The translations under genes were made by a program, and so were the position numbers. Shown here one piece after another: positions 41,295-50,797 of a stretch of DNA of 64,000 nt (its first letter is position 1; every line of letters begins with the position of its first letter). Source of the stretch: Lachnospiraceae bacterium (lineage in GTDB: Bacteria > Bacillota > Clostridia > Lachnospirales > Lachnospiraceae); the NCBI GenBank assembly GCA_022845955.1, contig AP025576.1, positions 1,860,001-1,924,000 of the forward strand, read 5' to 3'. The notes beneath the pieces were generated by a model. That model had not been told where the DNA came from, made no database searches, and saw only the letters and a program-made list of their open reading frames with translations.

Positions 41295-41654
41295 ATGGGT
41301 AAAGATGTATTGGATTATGTAGTGGAAAAAACCAACGAACTGATTAATGCTGCCACCTGCAGCAGCGAAACAAAGGCAGCGGCCCGTGATTGGCTGGATG
41401 CTGTGGGAACAGAGAAGGAAGCCGAAGAAACCAGGAAATATATAGAAGAACTGGAAGCGGACATTATGCCGATTGACGGTCTGATCGGTTTTGCCGAATC
41501 GGAACAGGGAAGCCAGGTGTTTGGAGCGGACAAAGCGAAAGAAGTAGCGGTCCATGCGAGGGATATCAAGGCTGCGGGAGCCAGGTACTGTGATTGTCCG
41601 GCCTGTGCTGCGGTAGAGGCGATACTGGAGAAGAAGGATTCTCTTCTTGGCTGA
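41295..41654 (+). CDS. Small conserved clostridial protein with a CDCPAC motif
   Basis: A 119-residue soluble, acidic, helical protein: VLDYVVEKTNELINAATCSS at the start, repeated use of ELEADIMPIDGLIGFAES, and a C-terminal RYCDCPACAAVEAIL with three cysteines in six residues, a possible metal or redox site. The family is common in Lachnospiraceae; the name sometimes given (Hsp90-like) has no support in the sequence. GAAGGGA precedes the ATG at 41295. Own promoter. Function unknown. Confidence 0.7.
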   Translation: MGKDVLDYVVEKTNELINAATCSSETKAAARDWLDAVGTEKEAEETRKYIEELEADIMPIDGLIGFAESEQGSQVFGADKAKEVAVHARDIKAAGARYCDCPACAAVEAILEKKDSLLG

Positions 41655-41666
41655 TAATAGTTTGTA

Positions 41667-41870
41667 ATGAGTGAGGATGAGGTCGACTTTATGGAGCGGT
41701 TTAAAAAGATTTACAGTCAGGGGATTGTTGATGTCCTTGAGATTTGGGTTGATACGGAAACAGGTATTAACTATATGTGGCATAAAGCAGCTGAGGCAGG
41801 CGGACTGACGCCGCTTTTGGATGAGAGTGGGAAGGTTGTTGTTACGAAGGACAGCACTCTGAAAAGCTGA
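41667..41870 (+). CDS. DUF6440-like small protein
   Basis: A 67-residue protein with the pattern FKKIYSQGIVDVLEIWVDTE, TGINYMWHKAAEAGGLTPLL and DESGKVVV, matching the DUF6440 family of ~60-residue proteins. The ATG at 41667 has a poor ribosome site; the in-frame ATG at 41691 (MERFKKIYS) lies behind GAGGATGAGG and fits the family length better. Function unknown. Confidence 0.7.
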   Translation: MSEDEVDFMERFKKIYSQGIVDVLEIWVDTETGINYMWHKAAEAGGLTPLLDESGKVVVTKDSTLKS

Positions 41871-42048
41871 ATGGGATATGGATTATGTGCGGGAATTGAG
41901 AAATATATTCCCGGAAATGATTGCGAAAAAGCCTCTGGTAAACCTGATGCCGGGAGGCTTTTTTCATTTCTGTTACCAATATTGCAATCTGCCTTAATGT
42001 CGTATAAACTATAATATGAGGTTTTGTTTCCGGAATGAGGGTGGGGAA

Positions 42049-43803
42049 ATGGCACATATACGTAAAAATGGCAGTGAAAACAGTAAAGGGGGACTGTGGA
42101 TAAAAAACAGCCTTTTCAGACAGTTCTTTGTGATTGTTATCCTTTTGCTGTTCTGTATGGCAGGAAGCTATGTGCTTACGAACCGGGTTGTCAAGAACCT
42201 GATAAGGAAGAATACAGAAACCTCCAATGATAAAATTCTTCATCAAATCGATGCTAAAACGTCTGAATTTCATAATTCACTTTATAATATACTTACTCTG
42301 CTGGCCTATGAACAGACGGCCTATGACTATTTCAGTCAGGACAGACTGGACAGGCTGAATGAGTACGAAAATCTGATATCTCTTCTCTCCAATACGATGA
42401 TGATTCAAAATGATATTGCGGGAATCACTCTGTATGATGCACAGAAAAACAAGCTGGCGGGTGTGGGAAAGGATTTTGATGTGTTCGCCCGGATAGAGAT
42501 GGTGAGCAAGCTTACCTATTCGAATGTGTTCCGTCCTAATTCCTCAAGTGAAGCATATTTTATGGTGTTTTATCCCGTTTATGATCTTCTGCACGGAAAT
42601 TATGATAAACAGCTTGGGATGATTGTCTTTTTAATGAAGGCGAGCAAGTTTTCTTCCTATCTTGCGGATTCCGCAATTACAGAGAATGAGCAGTTATTTC
42701 TGGTTGACCGGAATAATGTGGTGATAGCAGGGGATGGGGATCAGGAGTTCCAACGCCTGGAGGAGGAAACGCTGGAGAGTACGCCGGAGCAATTTATACA
42801 GGTGGTAGATCAGAAGGAGACAGGCTGGAGAATTGTGAGTATCATTCCTGTCCGGGAGCTTTACAGCGGAATGTCTATTGTGAGAGGTTCCATTCTGGTC
42901 ATTTACTTATTTACCCTGGGAGGGTTGGTGCTTCTGCTTTGCTTCTGTTACCTTATTGTCATCCGGCCCATCCGGAGAGTGGACTTGTTTGTTAAAAACA
43001 ATGTTGCTAATCCAACAAGAAGACTTGAGGTTGAAGGGACGGATGAAATAAGCGTGCTTGCAGGAAACCTGAACCACATGTTGGATGAGAAGGATGACAT
43101 GAGCGAAAAACTGAGACAGTCACAAAGAATCCTGTACGAAACGGAGCTCGCCAAGCAGCAGATGCAGGTGCTGGCTTATAGAAACCAGATTAATCCGCAT
43201 TTCCTGTATAATACGTTTGAGTGTATCCGGGCTATGGCTCTGTATTACGATGCAGATGAAATAGCGGAAATCACTATGGCACTGTCCCGGATTTTCCGGT
43301 ATTCCATCAAGGGAGATAATGTGGTAACTGTTTCGGAAGAAATGGGAAATATCAGAGAGTATGCTAAAATTATCCACTACCGGTTCGGAGGGCGTATCCG
43401 GGTGGATGTCAGGATGGACAAGGAAGCCGAAGACATGGAACTGATAAAACTGATTCTTCAGCCGATTGTGGAAAACAGCATTTTCCACGGCCTGGAGCAA
43501 AAGCTGGAGGATGGCCTGGTAACCGTGAAAGCAGAATGCTTTCGGGTAAAATGGCTGCGTTTTACGGTGGAGGACGACGGCTGCGGTATGGAACAGGAAG
43601 CGGTGGACAGGCTTATGTACCAGATGAAAAGGCAGAGCCTGCACCGAAGCTCCAGCAAAGACAGTATAGGGCTGGCTAATATCTATCAGCGTTTGCAGCT
43701 TTTTTACGGTGCGTGTGCTGAATTCCGGATGAGCAGTACTCCGGGAAAAGGAACTGTAGTTGAAATTATAATTCCTTGCAGAATACCAGGAAAGGGGATG
43801 TAG
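42049..43803 (+). CDS. YesM-family sensor histidine kinase
   Basis: Carbohydrate-locus sensor of 584 residues: membrane helix near the start (FRQFFVIVILLLFCMAGSYV), an extracellular sensor of ~230 residues, second helix (ILVIYLFTLGGLVLLLCFCY), HAMP, and the His_kinase/HATPase block with NPHFLYNTFECIRAMAL, LQPIVENSIFHGLE, VEDDGCGM and SIGLANIYQRL. The ATG at 42049 behind GAGGGTGGGG is preferred; an ATG at 42016 directly abuts a TATAAT box. Partner regulator starts 3 bp after the stop. Confidence 0.92.
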   Translation: MAHIRKNGSENSKGGLWIKNSLFRQFFVIVILLLFCMAGSYVLTNRVVKNLIRKNTETSNDKILHQIDAKTSEFHNSLYNILTLLAYEQTAYDYFSQDRLDRLNEYENLISLLSNTMMIQNDIAGITLYDAQKNKLAGVGKDFDVFARIEMVSKLTYSNVFRPNSSSEAYFMVFYPVYDLLHGNYDKQLGMIVFLMKASKFSSYLADSAITENEQLFLVDRNNVVIAGDGDQEFQRLEEETLESTPEQFIQVVDQKETGWRIVSIIPVRELYSGMSIVRGSILVIYLFTLGGLVLLLCFCYLIVIRPIRRVDLFVKNNVANPTRRLEVEGTDEISVLAGNLNHMLDEKDDMSEKLRQSQRILYETELAKQQMQVLAYRNQINPHFLYNTFECIRAMALYYDADEIAEITMALSRIFRYSIKGDNVVTVSEEMGNIREYAKIIHYRFGGRIRVDVRMDKEAEDMELIKLILQPIVENSIFHGLEQKLEDGLVTVKAECFRVKWLRFTVEDDGCGMEQEAVDRLMYQMKRQSLHRSSSKDSIGLANIYQRLQLFYGACAEFRMSSTPGKGTVVEIIIPCRIPGKGM

Positions 43804-43806
43804 CAT

Positions 43807-44544
43807 ATGTACAAAGTGGTAATAGCGGATGATGAGGTATGGATTGGATTTGGTATCAAGAAATTAATTCACAGAAGCGGCCTGCCCTTTGAAGTTGTTG
43901 GAGAAGCCTCGAATGGAATTAAAGCGTATGACATGGTAAGACAGGTAAGGCCGGATATTCTGATTACGGATATCCGGATGCCGGGATTGAATGGGCTGGA
44001 GCTGATGAAGAAGCTGCTGGAGGAAGGGTTTGTAATGAAAGTGGTATTTATCAGCGGGTATGCTGAATTTGAATATGCAAAGGATGCCCTGCGGATGGGC
44101 GCCTTCGATTATCTGCTTAAGCCTGTGGAGGAGGAGGGGCTTACGGCAATTTTAGAAAGATACATAGCTGTCCGGGAGAAAAAAAGAAAGGAAGCGGGGC
44201 CGGAGGAAGATATAGACAGCAGTGTCCGGGATTCCAGAGTTAAGAAGATTATTGAGGAGATGAATCAGCGGTATACGGAAAAAATATCTCTGGGGGATCT
44301 TGCCGATGACTGCGGACTGAGCATCGGTCATTTAAGTACGTTGATTAAGAAGGAAACGGGACAGTCTTTTTCTGAATATATTACCGCGAAAAGGATGGAA
44401 GATGCAAAGAAGCTTTTATGTAAGGAAGAATTATCGATAGATGATGTGGCGGATATGGTGGGCTATCATGATTATTTCTATTTTACAAAGGCATTTAAAA
44501 AATATGTGGGGATGTCTCCCAGCATGTACAGGAAAAGCTTATGA
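43807..44544 (+). CDS. YesN-family AraC-type response regulator
   Basis: A 245-residue regulator: receiver with IADDEVW, phosphate acceptor Asp55 (LITDIRMPGLNG) and LLKPVEEEG, then a two-helix AraC DNA-binding domain (LGDLADDCGLSIGHLSTLIK and IDDVADMVGYHDYFYFTKAF). Overlaps the next gene by ATGA. Likely activates the fucosidase and transporter genes downstream; a shared 24 bp motif before two GH29 genes is a candidate target. Confidence 0.93.
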   Translation: MYKVVIADDEVWIGFGIKKLIHRSGLPFEVVGEASNGIKAYDMVRQVRPDILITDIRMPGLNGLELMKKLLEEGFVMKVVFISGYAEFEYAKDALRMGAFDYLLKPVEEEGLTAILERYIAVREKKRKEAGPEEDIDSSVRDSRVKKIIEEMNQRYTEKISLGDLADDCGLSIGHLSTLIKKETGQSFSEYITAKRMEDAKKLLCKEELSIDDVADMVGYHDYFYFTKAFKKYVGMSPSMYRKSL

Positions 44545-46010
44545 AAAAGGGATTAAGAATAGCGGAAATAGCTGTACTGGCAGTATTTTCTCTGTGTCTC
44601 CTGTACGTCAATAAGGAAGATTCGGATAGAAAGGACGAGAGCCTGTCCGATGGGCAAATACGGGAGTTGAGCTGGTTTTCCGACATGCCTTTGTGGTATC
44701 CCGAAGAGTGGGAGAAAGAACCGGGAAGCGGTACGGGAAAAATAACGGAGCATACAGGTGTTTCAATCAATTATATGGTGCCTGAGGATAATGGAGACAG
44801 CAGACTGAGCCTTATGATTATCAACGGAAAATTACCGGATATCATATCGGTTTCCGATACGAATATGATAAAGCATCTGATTGGATCGGGGGAGGTATGG
44901 AAAATAGAAGAGCTGTTGAATACCTATCTTCCGCAATCCCATCTGCTGACGGATTATCCGCAGGATGTAAAAAATGAACTCATCCGGAGGGATGGGGACT
45001 GGTATGGCCTGTCCTCTGATTTGCACAGCCCGTTAAATCAGATAAGATATGAGGAACCGGAGGATTTTTACCGGGAATTGCAGCAACAGGGAAGCCGATG
45101 CGGGATAATATGGAATAAAGCGCTCCTGAAACGGCTGGGACTTTCTCCCAACGGCCCGCATACGGAGGAAGAGGTTCTGGATGTATTTGAAACGGTAGTG
45201 GAAAAAGAGATCACGGTTAATGCCAATCCGGTAATCCCCCTTTTGGTTGACGGGAGAAATTATCAGGAAACTACACTTCCCGTGCTCTGTCATTTTTTCG
45301 GTGCGGGCCGGGGAAATGAAAATGGCGGGTACCAGGAATGTATGGCGGCAGATGGAAGCAGACATGCGCTCTATTTCCTGAACCTGCTGATACGGGAAGA
45401 ATATGTGGAGCCGGAGCAGTTTATTATGACACCGTATAATATAAAAAGGACGCTGAATTCCGGGCAGGTACTTTGTTTCATAGGGGATGTGAGCCGATCC
45501 GGCATTGATCCGGAGGAATGGGTTTCCAGCGGTGTCATCCTGTCTTCCGATGGAAGCAAACCTGTACTGGGACTTTCTTTGGGAGCCGGCTGCGGAGAAA
45601 TGACCACTTTTGTATCAAAAAGCTGTGAATATCCGGAAGCGGCAGCATTATGGCTGGATTATATGACCGGAACGGAAGGGATGGCAGCATATCTTTCATC
45701 CTCTGTGGAAAGATGGTGGCCGCTGATAGACGAGGACTGGTTACTCTCCATACAGAGTGAACCGGACGCACAGGACCGGGCCTGGAAGCAGCTCCTTTGT
45801 GCGTTTGCCAGAAGACCGGAAACACGTATTTATGACAGTTCAGGGCTGAATTTTTCCATGGAAGATGAAGAACGCAGGGAAAAGAAGGCTGCTGTTGAAG
45901 GATGTGTCAAAGCCCATTTGAACTCCCTGATTATGGCGGAGACGGAGGAAAAATTCGAAGAAGAATATGACAGTTTCAGAAAAGATCTGCAGGAGGCTGC
46001 CGCACCATGA
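44541..46010 (+). CDS. Extracellular solute-binding protein, membrane anchored
   Basis: A 489-residue solute-binding protein of the LplA-like carbohydrate type, with an N-terminal hydrophobic segment (IAEIAVLAVFSLCLLYVN) but no clear lipobox. GKLPDIISVSDTNMIKHLIG and WLDYMTGTEGMAAYLSS resemble the family. Its start overlaps the YesN stop (ATGA), tying it to the two-component system: it may present ligand to YesM rather than to the importer, which has its own binding protein at 50798. Confidence 0.8.
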   Translation: MKKGLRIAEIAVLAVFSLCLLYVNKEDSDRKDESLSDGQIRELSWFSDMPLWYPEEWEKEPGSGTGKITEHTGVSINYMVPEDNGDSRLSLMIINGKLPDIISVSDTNMIKHLIGSGEVWKIEELLNTYLPQSHLLTDYPQDVKNELIRRDGDWYGLSSDLHSPLNQIRYEEPEDFYRELQQQGSRCGIIWNKALLKRLGLSPNGPHTEEEVLDVFETVVEKEITVNANPVIPLLVDGRNYQETTLPVLCHFFGAGRGNENGGYQECMAADGSRHALYFLNLLIREEYVEPEQFIMTPYNIKRTLNSGQVLCFIGDVSRSGIDPEEWVSSGVILSSDGSKPVLGLSLGAGCGEMTTFVSKSCEYPEAAALWLDYMTGTEGMAAYLSSSVERWWPLIDEDWLLSIQSEPDAQDRAWKQLLCAFARRPETRIYDSSGLNFSMEDEERREKKAAVEGCVKAHLNSLIMAETEEKFEEEYDSFRKDLQEAAAP

Positions 46011-46036
46011 CTATAAGTCGGTGCGGCAGTTTTTTT
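45997..46036 (+). terminator. Terminator overlapping the end of the solute-binding gene
   Basis: CTGCCGCACC (45997-46006) / GGTGCGGCAG (46020-46029) then seven T. Separates the sensor operon from the enzyme genes. Confidence 0.9.
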
Positions 46037-46065
46037 GTGCGGTTAATAATAGGACGGCTGCATAA

Positions 46066-46089
46066 AAAATAATACCAAAACGCCAAAAA
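46066..46089 (+). promoter_or_regulatory. 24 bp motif shared by two GH29 upstream regions, copy 1
   Basis: AAAATAATACCAAAA-CG-CCAAAAA, 66 bp before the first fucosidase start. A copy with only CG to TA changes lies at 47470-47493. Two ACCAAAA/GCCAAAA direct repeats suit an AraC-type activator such as the YesN protein. Confidence 0.55.
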
Positions 46090-46155
46090 AAATGCATGGA
46101 AACTGCGGAGCCTGGCTTATAGGATAAGGAATATAAACGGAAGGGAGGATTTTGT

Positions 46156-47466
46156 ATGTATTGTTTTAAAAAAGAAGAGTACTTAAAACGGATGCAGTGG
46201 TACGTGGAGGCGAGATTCGGGATGTTTCTTCATTGGGGACTGTATTCCATTCCCGCAAGAGGGGAGTGGGTGCGCAGTTTTGAAAAGCAGACGGATCAAG
46301 AATATGATACGTATTTCCGGGAGTTCAATCCGGTGGATTATGATCCGGGGAAATGGGCAAGGGCAGCGAAAGAAGCGGGTATGAAGTATATGGTGCTTAC
46401 CGCCAAACACCATGACGGTTTCTGCCTGTTTGACAGCAGATATACAGAGTTCAAGGCAACAAATACGAAATGCGGCAGAGATTTGGTAAAGGAATATGTG
46501 GAAGCCGTCAGGGCGGAAGGACTGAAGGTCGGTTTGTATTATTCCCTTTTGGACTGGCATCATGAGGATTATCCGCATTTTGAGGACAGTGCGCATCCCA
46601 TGTACCGCAATCCCTCATATACGGACGAAGGGCGTGTATGGGAACGGTATGTGGAATATTTGCATAACCAGGTGAGAGAGCTGTGCACAAACTACGGAAA
46701 AATAGATATTCTGTGGTTTGATTATTCCTTTGGGGAATACAGCGGGGAAAAGTGGGGAGCTACGAAGTTAGTTAACATGGTGAGACAACTGCAGCCGGGG
46801 GTGATAATTGATAACCGTCTCGAAGTGAGCGGGGCCGGGTTAGGTTCCCTGGCATCCGGAAATCCGTTGCCCTATCATGGGGATTTTGTAAGTCCGGAGC
46901 AGATAATCCCCCAGGAGGGCATCCGTGATGTGAATGGGGAGCCGCTGATTTGGGAAGCCTGCTTTACCATGAATGACAGCTGGGGATATAACCTGAAGGA
47001 TACTTGTTTCAAGCCGGCTCCTATGCTTATTAAAAAGCTGGTGGAATGTGTTTCCAAGGGAGGAAATATGCTGCTGAATGTGGGGCCGGATGCAAGAGGG
47101 AATTTCCCGGAAGCATCCGCCGCCATATTAAAGGATATCGGAAAATGGATGGAAAAAAATCATGAAAGTATTTATGGCTGCGGGATGTCAGACATGCCGC
47201 GTCCGGATTTCGGCAGGATTACGCAGAAAGGCAGTAAATTATATTACCATATTTTTGACAATACCATCGGTCCGATTCCCCTGGCCGGAATTGAGAAAAA
47301 GGATGTGAAGAAAATAAGGCTTATTGCGGCAGGAGCCGAGGTGCCAATTGCCGATAATTGGGTAAGCAGGAATTATCCGGATATCACGTTTGCGGACTTG
47401 GGACGTGATCCTGTTCTGCCGGATCCGATCGATACGGTGCTTGAGGTAGAGCTGGCTGAAGGGTAA
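46156..47466 (+). CDS. GH29 alpha-L-fucosidase (1)
   Basis: Retaining exo-fucosidase, 436 residues, no signal peptide, so it acts on imported oligosaccharides. Core motifs: RFGMFLHWGLYSIPARGEW, LTAKHHDGFCLFDS, VGLYYSLLDWHHEDYPHF and the nucleophile Asp in KIDILWFDYSFG; GNMLLNVGPDARG closes the catalytic barrel. AGGGAGG precedes the ATG. First enzyme gene of the locus. All catalytic motifs are intact, unlike in the next gene. Confidence 0.94.
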   Translation: MYCFKKEEYLKRMQWYVEARFGMFLHWGLYSIPARGEWVRSFEKQTDQEYDTYFREFNPVDYDPGKWARAAKEAGMKYMVLTAKHHDGFCLFDSRYTEFKATNTKCGRDLVKEYVEAVRAEGLKVGLYYSLLDWHHEDYPHFEDSAHPMYRNPSYTDEGRVWERYVEYLHNQVRELCTNYGKIDILWFDYSFGEYSGEKWGATKLVNMVRQLQPGVIIDNRLEVSGAGLGSLASGNPLPYHGDFVSPEQIIPQEGIRDVNGEPLIWEACFTMNDSWGYNLKDTCFKPAPMLIKKLVECVSKGGNMLLNVGPDARGNFPEASAAILKDIGKWMEKNHESIYGCGMSDMPRPDFGRITQKGSKLYYHIFDNTIGPIPLAGIEKKDVKKIRLIAAGAEVPIADNWVSRNYPDITFADLGRDPVLPDPIDTVLEVELAEG

Positions 47467-47469
47467 CCA

Positions 47470-47493
47470 AAAATAATACCAAAATACCAAAAA
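47470..47493 (+). promoter_or_regulatory. 24 bp motif shared by two GH29 upstream regions, copy 2
   Basis: AAAATAATACCAAAA-TA-CCAAAAA, three bases after the first fucosidase stop and 78 bp before the second GH29 gene. Confidence 0.55.
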
Positions 47494-47570
47494 CAGTTCA
47501 TATTGTATAAAACAGTTTTCCTATACAATGTATCTATGGTTAAAAAAGACAGACACAAGGGGGCTTGGGA

Positions 47571-48866
47571 ATGGGAGAACTATGCCGGCCGACAAAACAG
47601 CAGCAGCTTTGGGCCGACTGCGAACTGGGGGTCATTATTCACTACAGCAGAGGGCTTTTGGGAATGGGAGGGCTGGATGGGACGGCCCCGGAAATTGCGG
47701 CGGATCCGGCAGGGCTAAGGCCGGAAAGGCTGGATACGGATCAGTGGCTTGAAAATGCAGCATCTTTGGGAGCAAGGTATGCGGTATTTGTTGCAAATCA
47801 GAAAAACTGTCAGGGAATTTCCCTGTGGCAGTCCGAATCAAATCCCAGATCAATGAAACAGTCTCCCTACAGACAGGGAACCTTTGACTGTGTCGGTGAA
47901 TTTATCAAATCCTGTAAAAAATACAATATTCTGCCGGGGCTTTATTATCAGACCGGATTTAACGGACATTATTACAACAGGGAGCGTTACCGGATGCCGG
48001 GAACGAAAGAACACGAGTCATATGTGCGTATCGTGGAGGGTGACCTGGTTGAACTGTGGAGTAGATACGGGCAATTGTTTGAAATCTGGTTTGACGGAGG
48101 TGTAGTAAGCCGCCAGGATGGGGGTGCCGATGTTGCAGGACTGCTGGAGCTATATCAGCCGCAGGCCGTCTGTTTCCAGGGCCCTCGTGAACATGGACAA
48201 AATCTCAGATGGATTGGAAATGAAGATGGGAAAGCTCCTTTTAATACATGGTCAACCGCCGATCAAAAGGTATGTCATTTTGACGGGACCAGCCGGGATA
48301 CACAGATTGGAACGGGGGTACCCGGAGGAAAATACTGGTTCCCGGCGGAAACAGATATGGGGAACAGAAGGCCTGAGGCTGCTGGAGCAGGCTGGGGATG
48401 GGCTCCCGGGGAAGAGCAGCTGGCATGGACGCCGGAAGAACTTCTGGAGCGGTATTATACTTCCGTGGGACGAAACAGCAATTTCCTTCTGGGTCAGTGT
48501 ATTGCGGATGACGGAAGCTTTCCGGATACACAGCAATTCAGGGCTCTGGGAAACGATATCCGCAGAATTTATGCAAAACCGCTGAATCGTACAAGGGGAG
48601 AAGGAACGAGCTTTGTTCTGACAATACCGGAGAATGCCGTAATAAAAAATATTGCCGTGATGGAAGATATTGCGGGCGGTGAAAGAATCAGGGAATTCCG
48701 GATAACGGCAATAACGCACGGCGTAGAGCGGGAACTGCTTCATGCCGGCTGTGTCGGGCATAAACGGCTGATACCCACAGGGAATCTGAGAGCGGAAGAA
48801 ATCAGGCTTGCTATTCTTCAAAGTGAAGGAAAACCAAATATCCGGGATTTTACCGTTTACGGATAA
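47571..48866 (+). CDS. Divergent GH29-like protein (2)
   Basis: A 431-residue protein related to GH29 fucosidases: LGVIIHYSRGLLGMGG occupies the place of the usual HWGxY motif, VFVANQKNCQGISLWQS that of the KHHDGFxLWxS motif, and FEIWFDGGVV retains the nucleophile Asp. NSNFLLGQCIADDGSFPD and RALGNDIRRIYAKP match the barrel end, with a small beta domain after it. Loss of the paired histidines suggests changed specificity or weak catalysis. The ATG at 47571 is 7 nt after AAGGGGG; a TTG at 47565 is too close to be the start. Confidence 0.8.
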   Translation: MGELCRPTKQQQLWADCELGVIIHYSRGLLGMGGLDGTAPEIAADPAGLRPERLDTDQWLENAASLGARYAVFVANQKNCQGISLWQSESNPRSMKQSPYRQGTFDCVGEFIKSCKKYNILPGLYYQTGFNGHYYNRERYRMPGTKEHESYVRIVEGDLVELWSRYGQLFEIWFDGGVVSRQDGGADVAGLLELYQPQAVCFQGPREHGQNLRWIGNEDGKAPFNTWSTADQKVCHFDGTSRDTQIGTGVPGGKYWFPAETDMGNRRPEAAGAGWGWAPGEEQLAWTPEELLERYYTSVGRNSNFLLGQCIADDGSFPDTQQFRALGNDIRRIYAKPLNRTRGEGTSFVLTIPENAVIKNIAVMEDIAGGERIREFRITAITHGVERELLHAGCVGHKRLIPTGNLRAEEIRLAILQSEGKPNIRDFTVYG

Positions 48867-48894
48867 AAACTACGTATTGAAAGGGGAATGCAAT

Positions 48895-49842
48895 GTGAAA
48901 AAGAAAAAAAATGATGTCAGGGCGTTGCTGCCGAAAAAGCAGCCCTTCAGGGCATATATGAAAGGGCATTATGATTTATATCTGCTGCTTCTGCCTGCCC
49001 TTTTATATGTCGCCATTTTTATGTATGTGCCGATGTACGGGGTGTTGATGGCTTTTCAGGATTACAGTCCCGCCAAAGGGATTCTGGGAAGTTCGTTTGT
49101 GGGACTGAAGCATTTTGAGAAGTTCTTCAGCACTTATATGGCGAAGCAGATTATAACCAATACGGTGGTGCTTTCCGCCTATTCCCTTATTGTATCATTT
49201 CCCTTTCCTGTAATACTTGCGTTGATGCTGAATTATTGTATGAATAAGAAATTCGGCAAACTGGTGCAGACAGTAACCTATATGCCTTATTTTATATCTG
49301 TCATGGTTTTGGTCGGAATGATGAATATCTTTTTTTCTTCCAATTACGGTGTGGTGAATATGGTTCTGAAGGCGCTGGGAAGGGAGGCCTATACCTTTAT
49401 GTCCAGTGAAGCCAGCTTCCGTCATATGTATGTGTGGTCAGGAATATGGCAGGGAATGGGGTATTCCTCGGTCATTTATTTTGCGGCGCTGGCAGGGATT
49501 GATCCCACTCTGTATGAAGCGGCGGAGCTGGACGGGGCCAGCAAGCTGCAGCGGATTCTCTATATTGATCTGCCAAGTATTATGCCGACAGTTATTATCA
49601 TGCTGATTATGAGCGCCGGAAACCTGATGAGCGTCGGTTTTGAAAAAGCGTATCTGATGCAGAATGACCGGAATTCCGGAGTATCCGAAATCCTTTCCAC
49701 TTACGTATATAAGGTAGGCCTGATAGATGCGCGGTACAGCTTTTCGGCTGCGATTAACCTGTTTAATTCCGTGATTAATTTTGTGATTTTAATTACAATC
49801 AATAAAATTTCCGGGAAATTAAGCGAGACATCACTATGGTAG
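48895..49842 (+). CDS. ABC transporter permease, LplB type
   Basis: Inner-membrane half of a carbohydrate importer, 315 residues and six helices. LLLPALLYVAIFMYVPMYGV and MAFQDYSPAKG at the start are typical LplB, and the EAA loop reads EAAELDGASKLQRILYIDLP. The start is the GTG at 48895, 8 nt after AAAGGGG, since no ATG in frame has a ribosome site; a longer frame would overlap the previous gene. No ATPase gene is present here; such systems borrow a shared MsmK-type ATPase. Confidence 0.92.
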   Translation: MKKKKNDVRALLPKKQPFRAYMKGHYDLYLLLLPALLYVAIFMYVPMYGVLMAFQDYSPAKGILGSSFVGLKHFEKFFSTYMAKQIITNTVVLSAYSLIVSFPFPVILALMLNYCMNKKFGKLVQTVTYMPYFISVMVLVGMMNIFFSSNYGVVNMVLKALGREAYTFMSSEASFRHMYVWSGIWQGMGYSSVIYFAALAGIDPTLYEAAELDGASKLQRILYIDLPSIMPTVIIMLIMSAGNLMSVGFEKAYLMQNDRNSGVSEILSTYVYKVGLIDARYSFSAAINLFNSVINFVILITINKISGKLSETSLW

Positions 49843-49859
49843 CGTAAGGGAGGCGGCGA

Positions 49860-50762
49860 ATGAAACATAAGTTAAGTAAAAATAAAAGTATAAAACCGGG
49901 CGACAAAGTATTTGATGTTGTCAATACCTTGCTTCTGGTAGTTATTTTCATCATAATTTTATATCCATTATATTACATTGTTATCGCTTCCTTCAGCGAT
50001 CCGGATTTGGTGCTTACCGGCAGGATATTCTTGCTTCCCAAGGGATTTCAGCTGGAAAGCTATAAAAAGGTATTTGGGAACGGCGAGATAATGGATGGTT
50101 ATCTTCACACGATTATGTATGCGGCGGTGGGAACCTGTATCAATCTGGCGGTTACACTGGCGGCCGGTTATGCATTATCCAGGCCGGATCTGCGGGGCAG
50201 AAAAGGGTTTACTTTGTTTTTTGTTTTTACCATGTTTTTTGGAGGCGGTACGGTTCCCACCTATATGCTGGTGAGAAATCTTCATTTACTGAATACGTTC
50301 TGGGCCATGGTTATTCCCAATGCCATGAGTGTATGGAACCTGATTCTTTGCAGGAATTTTTTTGAAAGCAACATTCCCAAGGAGCTGTTGGAGGTATCTC
50401 AGATTGACGGCTGCCGGAATGACTATTTCTTTTTCAAAATAGTCCTGCCCCTGTCCAAAGCCCTGATAGCAGTTATGGTACTGTTTTATGCGGTTTGGCA
50501 CTGGAATTCCTATATGCAGCCCCTGCTGTACCTGTCGGACAGAAGTAAATATCCGCTCCAGCTTGTGTTGAAAAACATCCTGATCTCCAGTCAGCCTGAT
50601 GCTTCCCTTGCAGGCATGACAGATCGGGCCGAAATGTATAAACAGACGGAAATGCTGAAATATGCGTTGGTGGTGGTATCCAGTGTCCCTATGATTGTCC
50701 TTTATCCTTTTGTGCAGAAATATTTCGTACAGGGGGTTATGGTAGGCTCTGTGAAGGGCTGA
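49860..50762 (+). CDS. ABC transporter permease, LplC type
   Basis: Second permease half, 300 residues: IIILYPLYYIVIASFSDPDL, GFTLFFVFTMFFGGGTVPTY, LVRNLHLLNTFWAMVIPN, and an EAA-like loop (IPKELLEVSQIDGCRNDYFF). Seventeen bases after the first permease with an AGGGAGG site, so they are co-translated. Works with the binding protein that follows. Confidence 0.93.
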   Translation: MKHKLSKNKSIKPGDKVFDVVNTLLLVVIFIIILYPLYYIVIASFSDPDLVLTGRIFLLPKGFQLESYKKVFGNGEIMDGYLHTIMYAAVGTCINLAVTLAAGYALSRPDLRGRKGFTLFFVFTMFFGGGTVPTYMLVRNLHLLNTFWAMVIPNAMSVWNLILCRNFFESNIPKELLEVSQIDGCRNDYFFFKIVLPLSKALIAVMVLFYAVWHWNSYMQPLLYLSDRSKYPLQLVLKNILISSQPDASLAGMTDRAEMYKQTEMLKYALVVVSSVPMIVLYPFVQKYFVQGVMVGSVKG

Positions 50763-50797
50763 AAGATAATTTTTTTAATGAAACGGAGGATTACGGT

